40,858 bases of DNA from Gammaproteobacteria bacterium (GCA_029244985.1 JAQWQD010000029.1:1-40858); one strand, 5' to 3'. Positions 8,351 to 17,224 are shown, counted from the stretch's first letter. Notes: generated from the letters alone by a model not told the origin. Made by a program: numbers and translations.

Positions 8351-9688
8351 ATGATCAAGTACCTGAAAATTTCTGAAGCTTTTAGCTTTATCGTGCCTTT
8401 GGCTACCGAAGCTGGCGCTTTGGCGCGTCAGGGGCTGAAGCGCCTGCTCTTATTACGCAGCTTTGTTACCGTAATCAGTGTTTTAGGGCTGTTAATTTCT
8501 CAACCTCTTTTAAACTTGGATGTTTCACTTAGTTTAATTTTGGGACTTATCCTGGCGGTACTTATATCGGTGGCACTAGGTTATCGACGGTTAAAATCAA
8601 GCGGAGCTGTAAGCAACATTGAGCTATTCAGCCATCTTTCTGTCGATGTTGTGATTCTTGTAATACTTCTCCTGTACACAGGGGGTGCCAGTAACCCGCT
8701 GATTTCATACTTGTTGGTTCTGCTTGCGGTGACTGCGACACTCCTGCCTAGAGTGTTCGTCAATTCTTTCGCCGTGATGGGCATTTTGATTTATACCTCT
8801 TTTCTGCTCCTTGATCTGCAAAGCGATCACGGCGCGGGTGCTGGACCTGCTCAGCAAGAAATCGTGTTTCAATTACACCTAGTTGGTATGTGGGTGATTT
8901 TTTTGGTGAGCTCTATACTAATCACAGTTTTTATTACACATATGGCAAATGTAATAAAAGTACGAGAGTTAAACCTAGCAAATGCGAGAGAGAATGAAAT
9001 GCGTAACGAACAACTCGTTGCGATTGGCACCTTAGCAGCAGGTACAGCTCATGCTTTGGGTACACCTCTTTCTACCATGGCTGTTCTCTTAACCGAGCTA
9101 GACAAATTAGACGCGGAAGAATTAAAGAACAACGAAATTAAAGAAGAGATTTCAGTACTCAAACAACAAGTAACTCGCTGCAGACATTCTTTGACTCAAT
9201 TAACACGCTACTACAACAAAGATAACCCGGAGCAAGAAGAGAACGTTTCTTTGTCTTTGTTTGTTGGGGACATAAAAGATTACATCCTGAACATTCATCC
9301 AAGCGCATCAATTGATTTCATAATTGATTGCTTTGATGATCCTAAAGTAGCATCTAGTCTGAATGTAAGGCATGCCGTAATTAATATTATCGAAAATGGC
9401 ATTAAAGCTGCGAAAAATCATGTAGAAGTTAATTTCAAGATCAATGGGGCGAATCCATCACAATTTGAAATATCTATTAATGATGACGGAGCAGGCATTC
9501 CAACTGAGGTAATGGAGAGTATGGGTGAGCCATTCATTTCTGGCCGCAAGGAAAGTATGGGGCTGGGTATCTTTCTTGCAAACGCTGCGGTTCAACGCTT
9601 AGGCGGAAGCATAGAAATGTTTAATCTAAAAATTGGTGGCGCGCTAGCATTAATCAAACTACCGCTCCCTGATCACCAACAAGGCTAA
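8351..9688 (+). CDS. regB: Redox-responsive sensor histidine kinase, RegB/PrrB/ActS family
   Basis: 445 aa with six predicted membrane helices in residues 30-200, then DHp and HATPase domains. Family-specific marks are present: the ubiquinone-related loop motif GGxxNP (G111-GASNP-L) between helices 3 and 4, the phosphoacceptor H234 in GTLAAGTAHALGTPLSTM, and a Cys (C277, in QVTRCRHSL) at the position of the redox-active Cys of RegB. HATPase boxes include NIIENGIKAA (N box), DDGAGIP (G1) and MGLGIFLA (G2). RegB senses the quinone pool and oxygen and phosphorylates RegA. The start ATG is supported by family length. The regA gene follows after five bases. Confidence 0.92.
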   Translation: MIKYLKISEAFSFIVPLATEAGALARQGLKRLLLLRSFVTVISVLGLLISQPLLNLDVSLSLILGLILAVLISVALGYRRLKSSGAVSNIELFSHLSVDVVILVILLLYTGGASNPLISYLLVLLAVTATLLPRVFVNSFAVMGILIYTSFLLLDLQSDHGAGAGPAQQEIVFQLHLVGMWVIFLVSSILITVFITHMANVIKVRELNLANARENEMRNEQLVAIGTLAAGTAHALGTPLSTMAVLLTELDKLDAEELKNNEIKEEISVLKQQVTRCRHSLTQLTRYYNKDNPEQEENVSLSLFVGDIKDYILNIHPSASIDFIIDCFDDPKVASSLNVRHAVINIIENGIKAAKNHVEVNFKINGANPSQFEISINDDGAGIPTEVMESMGEPFISGRKESMGLGIFLANAAVQRLGGSIEMFNLKIGGALALIKLPLPDHQQG

Positions 9689-9693
9689 TCAGA

Positions 9694-10236
9694 GTGGATT
9701 TAAACAAAATCCTTCTGGTAGAAGATGACGAAGTATTCGCCAGAGTAATAAGTAGGGCACTGAAACAGCGAAATTTCTCAGTGTCGCACGCACAGACTAG
9801 CGATAAAGCATTGCAACTGATAGAAGGCTCGAATTTTACTTTCGGGATTCTGGACCTAAATCTTGGCGGAGAGACCTCACTTAATCTAATTCCTATTCTA
9901 AAACAGCAACTTCCGGAAATACGAATTCTAATTCTCACAGGGTACGCCAGCATTGCTACGGCCGTAGAAGCGATCAAACTTGGCGCTGATAATTACCTAG
10001 CAAAACCTGCCGATGCTGATGAAATCTTATCCGCAATGTTGGCAAGTGATGGGATAGAAATAGAGCCAAATGAATCTACTAGATTAGAACCGATGTCAGT
10101 GCGGCGTTTGGAATGGGAGCATATTCAGCGAGTACTGATGGAAAACAACGGCAATATTTCTGCAACTGCCCGGCAACTGAAAATGCACCGCCGCACTTTA
10201 CAACGTAAACTACAAAAACGCCCGGTTGCCAAATAG
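9694..10236 (+). CDS. regA: Response regulator, RegA/PrrA/ActR family
   Basis: 180 aa. The receiver domain has the acidic pair in LLVEDDE, phosphoacceptor D54 in GILDLNLGG, Thr in LILTGYAS and Lys in YLAKPADADE. The C-terminal Fis-type helix-turn-helix is ENNGNISATARQLKMHRRTLQRKLQK, the arrangement typical of RegA. It should be a DNA-binding regulator of redox-dependent genes. The start is a GTG five bases after the regB stop, with AAGG about ten bases ahead, so the two are translated from one message. No cytochrome oxidase or sco gene lies next to the pair here, unlike in many alphaproteobacteria. Confidence 0.92.
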   Translation: MDLNKILLVEDDEVFARVISRALKQRNFSVSHAQTSDKALQLIEGSNFTFGILDLNLGGETSLNLIPILKQQLPEIRILILTGYASIATAVEAIKLGADNYLAKPADADEILSAMLASDGIEIEPNESTRLEPMSVRRLEWEHIQRVLMENNGNISATARQLKMHRRTLQRKLQKRPVAK

Positions 10237-10275
10237 CTCTCGCCAGCCTTTTACCTGGTTTTCTAGAATGGTGCG

Positions 10276-11067
10276 CTAGCGCCTGGTAAGCGGGGTCATG
10301 CCTAGGTGACGCCCACCATCCACAATCAAAGTCTCGCCAGTTACCACTGTAGGTCCTTGAATAAAAAATAGAATTGATTCAGCGACTGTATCCGCACTCG
10401 CTGTTAAGCCTAATGGTGCATTTTTAATACTTGCTGACCTGGCCGCTTCGTAACGCTCTTCCCCCAACCCCTGTTTCAACCATTCACCTTCGATAAAACC
10501 TGGACAAACAGTATTTACTCTTATTGCAGGACCTAATACTCGCGCCAATGATAATGTCATCGTTATCATAGCTCCCTTTGAGGCCGCATAAGCTATGCAA
10601 CTTCCTACACCAGCCACCCCAGCTATCGAAGCAACATTAACGACTGCCCCACCTCCTTCTTGCTGCTTCATTTGTTCCGCAACAGCACGAGTCATTTGGT
10701 AGGCACCAATTACGTTTACACCATAAATGTTCTGAAAATCGTCAGCATTCAATCCTTCCAAGTTATTATGATCAACAAACCTGGTCGTCCCAGCATTGTT
10801 AACCAAGACATCAATACGCCCCCATTTTTCGATTGCAGCATTGGCCATGGCACGGCAATCTTCATCATTCGCAACATTCGCCTTAAATACTAAAGCCTCT
10901 ACTCCAACTTTTTCACAATCAGCTGCAACCGCATCACCGCCTGCAGAATTTGAGTTGTAGTTAATGACCACATGGCAGCCCAATGCGGCTAATTGCCGCG
11001 CTGTTGCAGCGCCTACACCGCTACTAGATCCTGTTACAACTGCTACTTTGTTTTTTAAATCGCTCAC
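10276..11067 (-). CDS. Short-chain dehydrogenase/reductase (SDR), FabG-like
   Basis: 263 aa, classical SDR size. The NAD(P)-binding motif TGSSSGVG is at residues 12-19, NNAG follows after DVLVNNAG, and the catalytic Y160-A-A-S-K164 is present with the Ser in NVASIAGVAG. The C-terminus (GPTVVTGETLIVDGGRHL) is typical of FabG-like enzymes. Absence of an acidic residue at the end of the second strand (HVVINYNSNS) hints at NADP(H) preference. Substrate unknown. The start appears to be GTG. It converges on regA with a 39-base gap; the stop region contains a perfect GCGCTAGCGC palindrome (10273-10282). Confidence 0.9.
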   Translation of the reverse strand: MSDLKNKVAVVTGSSSGVGAATARQLAALGCHVVINYNSNSAGGDAVAADCEKVGVEALVFKANVANDEDCRAMANAAIEKWGRIDVLVNNAGTTRFVDHNNLEGLNADDFQNIYGVNVIGAYQMTRAVAEQMKQQEGGGAVVNVASIAGVAGVGSCIAYAASKGAMITMTLSLARVLGPAIRVNTVCPGFIEGEWLKQGLGEERYEAARSASIKNAPLGLTASADTVAESILFFIQGPTVVTGETLIVDGGRHLGMTPLTRR

Positions 11068-11194
11068 GACCCACTCGACTCCCTAAATAATTATTCGAGG
11101 CGGTAAAAATTAACACAAATCGGACGAAAAACCTTCACACAGATAATAGCGTCGAAACATCCTATAATTCCGGCAGGTTACATCAGTAAGATGT

Positions 11195-11238
11195 TGCAAA
11201 AAATTCGGGTTTTCGTTACAATAAGTAACATTTTTGCA
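11195..11238. repeat. Nested inverted repeat, possible structured RNA or operator
   Basis: Outer arms TGCAAAAA (11195-11202) and TTTTTGCA (11231-11238) pair perfectly. An inner arm pair GTTAC (11215-11219) and GTAAC (11225-11229) has a five-base AATAA loop. It sits in the non-coding region between the SDR and RND genes. It could be an RNA structure or a binding site for a dimeric regulator; sequence alone does not decide. Confidence 0.5.
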
Positions 11239-11370
11239 GGTAGCATAATGTAAAGTTGCGCAAACCGCAGAAGTCCTCAGTGAACCGGGATATTTCAAAC
11301 GACAGGGACGAACAACCAGCACCTTTCTAATCCCACGCTATTGGAGTTGAGTAATATTAATTAATTACTT

Positions 11371-11394
11371 AGCCTGCACGGTGTAGGCTTTTTT
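11371..11394 (+). terminator. Terminator or attenuator just upstream of the RND adaptor gene
   Basis: The stem AGCCTGC/GTGTAGGCT (7 bp including one G-T pair, five-base loop) is followed by six T (11389-11394). It is in the plus orientation with no plus-strand gene before it after 10236. It therefore ends either an unannotated small RNA or a leader of the efflux operon. Confidence 0.65.
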
Positions 11395-11430
11395 GGGGCT
11401 TGATGATAACAATTGCTGAAAAAAGCTAAT

Positions 11431-11435
11431 GGAGG
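11431..11435 (+). promoter_or_regulatory. Shine-Dalgarno GGAGG that points to a TTG start for the RND adaptor
   Basis: GGAGG lies five bases before the TTG at 11441. The in-frame ATG at 11429 overlaps the GGAGG itself and has no Shine-Dalgarno of its own, so TTG is the more likely initiator. Confidence 0.7.
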
Positions 11436-11440
11436 AAACA

Positions 11441-12553
11441 TTGAAAAAGCAGCAATTATTAGCAGTAGTGATTCTAGCAGCGGTAGTTGCTTGGATGACG
11501 CTTCCACATAATGCTGAAACCGCAAACTTAGGCAGCCAGCCAACACCTACTAAAGTAGTCGCTTTACCTGAAGGCCTAGCTGATTCGGAAAGTCCTGGCG
11601 TCGTAACTGTCCGCGCCGAACGCATTAGCCCGCAGTCATACACTGAAAAAGTTCGCGTTCGTGGACAAACTCAAGCTTTTCGACACGTCGAAATTCGTGC
11701 CGAGGAAGCTGGCCGAGTCATTGGAGAACCAATTGCGCGCGGTGCGCGAGTGCGCAAAGGTGACGTACTTTGCGAAATCGCTATAGATAATCGCCAGGTT
11801 AATTTGGATGAATCCTTAAGTCGTCAAGAGCAAGCGCAGTTCGAATATGTTGCCTCACTTGATTTACAAGAAAAAGGATTGCAGTCCGATGTAATCGTAG
11901 CTCAACTCAAAGCTGCTCTGGAATCCGCTAAAGCCGCTGTGGCTCGCACCGAACTAGCACTGGCAAAAACAAAAATTGTTGCACCCTTCGATGGTGTTGT
12001 AGAAACCCGAACAATTGAAGTGGGTGACCTACTTAACATTGGAACTGTGTGCGCTTCAGTACTGGATGATAGCCCGATGTTGCTAGTCGGCCTAGTACCA
12101 GAGCAAGATGTTGGTGCTCTTAGTGTTGGCGCCCAAGTTTCTGGTCGATTGTTAAGCGGAGAATATGTTGAAGGTACTGTTAGCTATTTAGCTAGAGCCG
12201 CCGATGCTATCTCTCGCAGCTACCGGATAGAAATAGAAGTGGATCCTCAGTATCAGGATTTACGCGAAGGCATAACAGTTGAGCTGCAGGTAAATGCTAA
12301 CAATGTAAATGCCTATAGAATTCCTTCCTCTGCTCTTACGTTGGATGATACCGGAGCAATCGGCATTAAAATTCTGGACAAAAATAGCACTGTCCAGTTT
12401 CATAATATTCAAATTGTTGGTGATGAAACCAACCAGTTAGATCCAGGAATCTGGGTAACAGGAATGCAAGGCGACATCACGTTAGTGACCTTAGGCCAGG
12501 AGATTGTATTCCCCGGTCAGATGGTCGAAGTCAATTTCGATTGGGATCAGTAA
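11441..12553 (+). CDS. RND efflux periplasmic adaptor (membrane fusion protein, HlyD/AcrA family)
   Basis: 370 aa from the TTG start. An N-terminal hydrophobic anchor (QQLLAVVILAAVVAWMTL) places it at the periplasmic face of the inner membrane. The order is beta-barrel/lipoyl half (VRGQTQAFRHVEIRAEEAGRV), an alpha-helical hairpin (about residues 125-165, RQEQAQ...LESAKAAVARTELALAK), the second lipoyl half (TKIVAPFDGVVETRTIEVGDLL) and beta-barrel/MP domains. It would link the RND permease to an outer-membrane channel. No tolC-like gene is in the window, so the channel must be encoded elsewhere. The permease gene starts 41 bases downstream. Confidence 0.93.
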   Translation: MKKQQLLAVVILAAVVAWMTLPHNAETANLGSQPTPTKVVALPEGLADSESPGVVTVRAERISPQSYTEKVRVRGQTQAFRHVEIRAEEAGRVIGEPIARGARVRKGDVLCEIAIDNRQVNLDESLSRQEQAQFEYVASLDLQEKGLQSDVIVAQLKAALESAKAAVARTELALAKTKIVAPFDGVVETRTIEVGDLLNIGTVCASVLDDSPMLLVGLVPEQDVGALSVGAQVSGRLLSGEYVEGTVSYLARAADAISRSYRIEIEVDPQYQDLREGITVELQVNANNVNAYRIPSSALTLDDTGAIGIKILDKNSTVQFHNIQIVGDETNQLDPGIWVTGMQGDITLVTLGQEIVFPGQMVEVNFDWDQ

Positions 12554-12594
12554 CGCTCTAACCAGAAAGCCTTAATCCGCCAGACAGGAATTCC

Positions 12595-15500
12595 ATGAAA
12601 TCTTATATCGACGCGGCTATATCGAGATCGCGAACAACGTTAAGTATCTTTACGGTCACTTTATTAGCCGGCTATGCCTCCTATTTAGCAATACCCATAG
12701 AAATGTACCCCGATGTGCAGGTGCCGATGGTTGTCACTACGATCATCCATGAAGGTATTTCACCAGAAGACGCTGAAAGATTATTAGCAAAACCTGCAGA
12801 GCTGGAGCTCAAAACTATTGATGGCATAGTCGAAGTCACCTCATTTTCTAGTGAAGGTGCTGCCACAATCATGACTGAATTCGATATCAATTTTGAGACT
12901 TCTGCTGCACTGGCCGAAGTACGCGAATCGATCAACCGTGCCAAAGCACGTTTTCCTCAATCGACTGAGGAACCCATCATTCAGGAGATGTCTGCAGTCT
13001 CCATGCCCATCGTACAAATCGCTATTGGTGGAGAAGGTGTGCCTGAACGTACCTTACTGCGCATAGCAGAAGATTTACAGCGAGAAATTGAATTAGTTCC
13101 ACAAATTCTCGAAGCCCCTATGGTAGGAAATCGTGAAGAGTTACTCGAAGCCGTTATTAACCCATCCAAGCTAGAGACCTACGGCATTCCAAATAGTGCC
13201 ATCGTGCAAACGGTTACTAGCAACAATCGTTTAATCGCAGCAGGACAAGTTGATACTGGCCAAGGCAGCTTCTCAGTGAAGGTACCTGGCCTCATAGAAG
13301 ATGCCGATGATTTGTTTAACTTACCACTGGCTTCCACTGAAATGGGCGTTCTCACAGTCTCCGATCTAGCTGAAGTCCGAAGAACATTTAAAGATGCGAC
13401 TCGCTACTCCTACGCGAACCACACTCAAACAATCTCATTAAACATTATGAAGCGCAAAGGGGCCAATCTGGTTCAAGCTATGGAACAGATTGAAGTTATT
13501 GTAGATGAAGTTCGACATACTCTCCCCCCCGCCGTAACCATGTCTTATATTAACAACTCAGTTCCAATCGCCCTCGAGCAAAATGCGGGTCTTTCGGGGA
13601 ATATGGCAACTGCCATGGTATTGGTGCTACTCGTTGTAATTGCAACTGTAGGGATACGCTCCGGATTGCTCGTCACTCTAGCGGTGCCCTTTTCATTCTT
13701 CTTTGCGTTCATCATTATCAACATGCTCAATTTCACCTATAACTTTATGGTGATATTCGGTTTATTACTTGGCTTAGGAATGTTGATTGATGGCGCCATC
13801 GTCATGGTGGAATATGCCGATCGCAAGATGGCTGAAGGACTAGATAGTCGAGAGGCCTACAAGGCTGCAGTGCACCGTATGTTTTGGCCAATTACTGCGT
13901 CAACAGCGACAACACTAGCGGCCTTCTTGCCATTGATGTTTTGGCCTGGCGTGTCTGGTCAATTCATGAGCTATCTACCAATTACTGTATTCGCTGTACT
14001 AATAGGCTCAATGTTTTATGCATTACTTTTTGCGCCAGCCATTGGTGCGCTGATTGGTAAATCGAGCGATGCAGACAAAGTTTATTTACGCAGTCTGGAA
14101 GAAGGCGATCCAGCCAAAACCAGCGGTATAACAGGAATATACGCCGCCGTGCTTAAGCGAGCTGTTCGTGTTCCAGGCACTGTGTTCATTCTCTCGATTA
14201 CCACGCTAATCAGCATAATAATGGCTTATGACCGCTGGGGATCTGGTATTGAATTTTTTGTGTCTGCAGAACCACTACAAACACAGGTACAAATTTTTGC
14301 ACGAGGAAACTACTCTCCCGCAGAACTGCGCACAATAATGCTAGATGCTGAAGATCGCATAGCAGAAATTGGCCACTACGAAGGCATCGTCACTCAATCT
14401 GGTGCCGGGGGTCAATCCGCCGGCCCAACTCAAGCAGCACCGGATTTAATCGGTACGATCTTTATCGAGTTAACCGATCGACGGACTCGAGAACTCAATG
14501 GTTTTGAAATCGAAAGCTTGTATCGAGAAGCAATTTCGGAAATTCCGGGTGTACGCGCAGAAATTGTAACCATTGAACAAGGGCCTCCAGTTGGCAAAGA
14601 GATTCAAGTAGAACTAGCTGGTGAAAACCTCGATCTATTGTTCTCAGAAGCAGAACGTATTCGGGCGTTCATGGAAACAGAAATGACAGGACTTATCGAT
14701 ATTGATGACACTGCCCCAATTCCTGGAATCGAATGGCAAATCAATGTAGATCGCGCCCAAGCTGCCATGTTCGGAGCCAACATGACTGAAATTGGCGCGG
14801 CTATTCAATTACTTACTAACGGTATTTTTATGGGGGACTATCGACCCGATGATAGTGAAGAAGAAGTAGATATTCGTGTGCGCTATCCAGCCGAATATCG
14901 TGGCATCGACCAACTGGATTCAATTCGAATAGGCACTGCCAATGGTCCAGTACCTATTAGTAGTTTTGTTACTCGAGAAGCCAAGCAAAAGGTTAGCTCG
15001 ATTCAGCGGGTTGATAGTAGTCGCGTTGTGTATGTTCGGGCAAATCCCGCAGACGGCGTTGTAGCTAATAACAAATTGCAGGAGCTTAGCGCTTGGATTG
15101 AAACTAATCCACCTGTAGCGGGAGTGGAATTTCAATTCCGGGGAGCCAACGAGGAGCAGGAACAATCAGCCGCTTTTTTAATGCAGGCATTCGCCCTAGC
15201 CATGGCGTTAATGGCAATTCTCCTGGTTACCCAATTTAATAGTTACTACCAGGCTTTGTTGATCTTGTCGTCGGTCCTGCTTTCAACTGCTGGCGTACTC
15301 CTTGGATTATTAACTACTGGGCAGACCTTTAGTGTCATGCTTACGGGCATTGGTATTGTTGCACTGGCGGGAATTATCGTGAATAACAATATCGTCCTCA
15401 TTGACACCTTTAATGTACTGAAACGGGATCATCCAAACTGGTCTCTGGAAGAAATCATCGTTCACACTGGCGTACAACGATTACGCCCGGTGTTCTTAAC

Positions 15501-15756
15501 TACGTTTACTACCGGATTTGGCCTACTCCCTTTGGCGATGGGAGTTTCTTTCGATTTACTCGGGGCAGAGATCGAAATAGGTGGACCTATCGCCTCGCAA
15601 TGGACTGGCTTGGCCTCCACCATTGTTTTCGGTCTCTCTTTCGCCACCATTCTAACGCTAATCGTTACTCCTTCCATGCTGGCCATGCCGGATCGCCTGC
15701 GACGCCTGGTAAGCCGTACACCGAAGACGCAGCCACAGCCAAGTTTAGGGGTCTAA
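12595..15756 (+). CDS. RND-family efflux permease (HAE/AcrB-type fold)
   Basis: 1053 aa with the typical plan: TM1, large periplasmic loop, TM2-6, TM7, second loop, TM8-12. It would be a proton-driven trimeric exporter. In TM4 the motif is LGMLID399-GAIVMVEYADRK, so the first Asp of the classical DD pair (D407/D408 of AcrB) is kept and the second is Gly. In TM10 the motif is V929-NNNIVLIDTF, without the Lys seen in AcrB (K940). VNN in TM10 is common in a wide RND subgroup, so this suggests a non-AcrB subfamily rather than a dead pump. AGGAA precedes the ATG. Substrate unknown. Confidence 0.93.
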   Translation: MKSYIDAAISRSRTTLSIFTVTLLAGYASYLAIPIEMYPDVQVPMVVTTIIHEGISPEDAERLLAKPAELELKTIDGIVEVTSFSSEGAATIMTEFDINFETSAALAEVRESINRAKARFPQSTEEPIIQEMSAVSMPIVQIAIGGEGVPERTLLRIAEDLQREIELVPQILEAPMVGNREELLEAVINPSKLETYGIPNSAIVQTVTSNNRLIAAGQVDTGQGSFSVKVPGLIEDADDLFNLPLASTEMGVLTVSDLAEVRRTFKDATRYSYANHTQTISLNIMKRKGANLVQAMEQIEVIVDEVRHTLPPAVTMSYINNSVPIALEQNAGLSGNMATAMVLVLLVVIATVGIRSGLLVTLAVPFSFFFAFIIINMLNFTYNFMVIFGLLLGLGMLIDGAIVMVEYADRKMAEGLDSREAYKAAVHRMFWPITASTATTLAAFLPLMFWPGVSGQFMSYLPITVFAVLIGSMFYALLFAPAIGALIGKSSDADKVYLRSLEEGDPAKTSGITGIYAAVLKRAVRVPGTVFILSITTLISIIMAYDRWGSGIEFFVSAEPLQTQVQIFARGNYSPAELRTIMLDAEDRIAEIGHYEGIVTQSGAGGQSAGPTQAAPDLIGTIFIELTDRRTRELNGFEIESLYREAISEIPGVRAEIVTIEQGPPVGKEIQVELAGENLDLLFSEAERIRAFMETEMTGLIDIDDTAPIPGIEWQINVDRAQAAMFGANMTEIGAAIQLLTNGIFMGDYRPDDSEEEVDIRVRYPAEYRGIDQLDSIRIGTANGPVPISSFVTREAKQKVSSIQRVDSSRVVYVRANPADGVVANNKLQELSAWIETNPPVAGVEFQFRGANEEQEQSAAFLMQAFALAMALMAILLVTQFNSYYQALLILSSVLLSTAGVLLGLLTTGQTFSVMLTGIGIVALAGIIVNNNIVLIDTFNVLKRDHPNWSLEEIIVHTGVQRLRPVFLTTFTTGFGLLPLAMGVSFDLLGAEIEIGGPIASQWTGLASTIVFGLSFATILTLIVTPSMLAMPDRLRRLVSRTPKTQPQPSLGV

Positions 15757-15872
15757 GTCCGGTCAAAACCAGTTTCTTTTGGTGTGCGTGTATCCCATTT
15801 ACTTGGAATAATTGAAAGCACCACTCCAATTATGTAAGAATAGAGTTACTCCGCGACAGACGAAAAATATTG

Positions 15873-16970
15873 ATGGGACTGTTAGTCGCCTTTTTCTTAG
15901 TTAGTATTTTCTTTTCTTTTCTCTGTTCTATTTTAGAAGCAGTGCTGCTTAGTATCACCCCTGCCTATGTAGGAATTAAAGAGCAAGAAGAAGCTAAAAT
16001 TGCTACAGACCTTGCTCGCTTTAAGGATGATATCGATAGACCTTTAGCAGCGATCCTTACCTTGAACACAATTGCTCATACCGTCGGCGCTATTGGTGTA
16101 GGATCTCAGGCAGCGGTCATCTTCGGCCCTAATTCTTTAGAATTATTTGGTCTTACACTGATTAGTTCGGAAGCATTCATAGCTGGCGGGATGACTTTAT
16201 CCATACTAATTTTTTCTGAAGTTATTCCTAAAACGATCGGGGCGAATAACTGGGAGTCCCTCACACCCTTCACTGTCCGCACACTCAAGATTATGCTGGT
16301 TTTGTTAGCCCCACTAATTTGGTTAAGCCAACTTATCACTCGTAATTTAAAAAAGGACAAAGATAAACCCGTACTTAGTCGCACAGATTTTGCTGTAATG
16401 ACAGACCTAGGAAAAGAAAGTGGCGCTTTAGAAGAAAAAGAGCAAAAAATTATTCAAAACTTACTCCAATTTAATGGCGTATTAGTTAAAGACATAATGA
16501 CGCCGCGCATAGTGGTGATAGCTGCCAATGAAGATACCACTGTACGAGAATTTCACGATGAACATGAAACACTGCCGTTTTCTCGCATTCCAGTCTACCG
16601 AGAAAATAGCGATAACATCACAGGCTACGCCCTAAAAGATGAATTGTTGCTCAACCTAGTTGAAGACAAGGACAACACCCCTCTAAGGAAAATTCGAAGG
16701 CCCATCATAATTGTACACGCCTCTTTACCAATCCCTGACTTGCTCGATATGCTAATTACCAAAAAAGAACACATGGCACTAGTTGTAGATGAATTTGGCG
16801 GGATGGAAGGTATTGTAACCATGGAGGATATCATCGAAACCTTGCTTGGTCTTGAAATAGTAGATGAGTCTGATAATACCGATGATATGCAAGCACTAGC
16901 AAGAAAGAACTGGGAACGAAGAGCTAAGAGAATGGGAATAATTTCGCCAGAATCAGATACTACTAACTAA
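15873..16970 (+). CDS. CNNM/DUF21 transmembrane protein with CBS pair (HlyC/CorC-like)
   Basis: 365 aa. Residues 1-150 form the DUF21/CNNM membrane domain with three to four helices (LLVAFFLVSIFFSFLCSILEAVLLSI, ILTLNTIAHTVGAIGVGSQAAV, LILFSEVIPKTIGANNWE). A CBS pair follows (VKDIMTPRIVVIAAN and MALVVDEFGGMEGIVTMEDIIETLLG). The C-terminal CorC_HlyC domain of longer relatives is missing, a known short form. Relatives are linked to magnesium or divalent-cation transport. A TTG lies directly before the ATG and is an alternative start. A TTGAAA (15812-15817) inside the hairpin ATAATTG/CAATTAT (15808-15833) may be part of its promoter, but the -10 is poor. It lies 116 bases after the RND permease and is probably its own unit. 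Confidence 0.92.
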   Translation: MGLLVAFFLVSIFFSFLCSILEAVLLSITPAYVGIKEQEEAKIATDLARFKDDIDRPLAAILTLNTIAHTVGAIGVGSQAAVIFGPNSLELFGLTLISSEAFIAGGMTLSILIFSEVIPKTIGANNWESLTPFTVRTLKIMLVLLAPLIWLSQLITRNLKKDKDKPVLSRTDFAVMTDLGKESGALEEKEQKIIQNLLQFNGVLVKDIMTPRIVVIAANEDTTVREFHDEHETLPFSRIPVYRENSDNITGYALKDELLLNLVEDKDNTPLRKIRRPIIIVHASLPIPDLLDMLITKKEHMALVVDEFGGMEGIVTMEDIIETLLGLEIVDESDNTDDMQALARKNWERRAKRMGIISPESDTTN

Positions 16971-17168
16971 TTAGAAAATATATCTAACGCTCGTTCGATA
17001 CACAAAGTGCTCAATACTTCAGAAAATAGTCTCTCACCCCTATCTGATTTTATCTAAAAGCTAATATTTACATGCTTTGTGACAAATTGTAATTAGCTCA
17101 TTAAATTGAAAATGGCTATGATAAGATTTTCGAAGTTTATGGTTTTGCGGCATTAGGGAAATGATTCG

Positions 17169-17224
17169 CTGACTGTAAATAGCTAAAGTCAGGAGCTTGG
17201 GGTTTTTCTTTGTTCCCCCCTTTT
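17169..17224 (+). ncRNA. Possible structured RNA: stem-loop followed by terminator-like hairpin
   Basis: CTGACT (17169-17174) pairs with AGTCAG (17187-17192). Seven bases later GGGG (17199-17202) can pair with CCCC (17215 on), followed by TTTT. Two successive hairpins ending in T are consistent with the 3' end of a small RNA, or with the trailing end of the CNNM message. I recognise no known RNA family. The 5' end is not defined. Confidence 0.25.

Larger units (their letters stand above)
11068..11428. other. 361-base intergenic region with a nested inverted repeat and a terminator, upstream of the RND operon
   Basis: No convincing gene; the frames here lack start signals. The region holds a TATAAT at 11163-11168 without a good -35, the nested inverted repeat at 11195-11238, and a rho-independent terminator at 11371-11394 that lies only about 45 bases before the RND adaptor start. 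Either a small plus-strand RNA is made from here, or the RND genes have a leader that can be terminated. I have included both as separate entries. Confidence 0.45.

Noticed and set aside
11110..11322. 70-codon Cys-rich minus-strand frame upstream of the RND genes
   Set aside because: No ribosome site, odd composition (many Cys, Tyr, Arg) and overlap with the nested inverted repeat; looks like chance.
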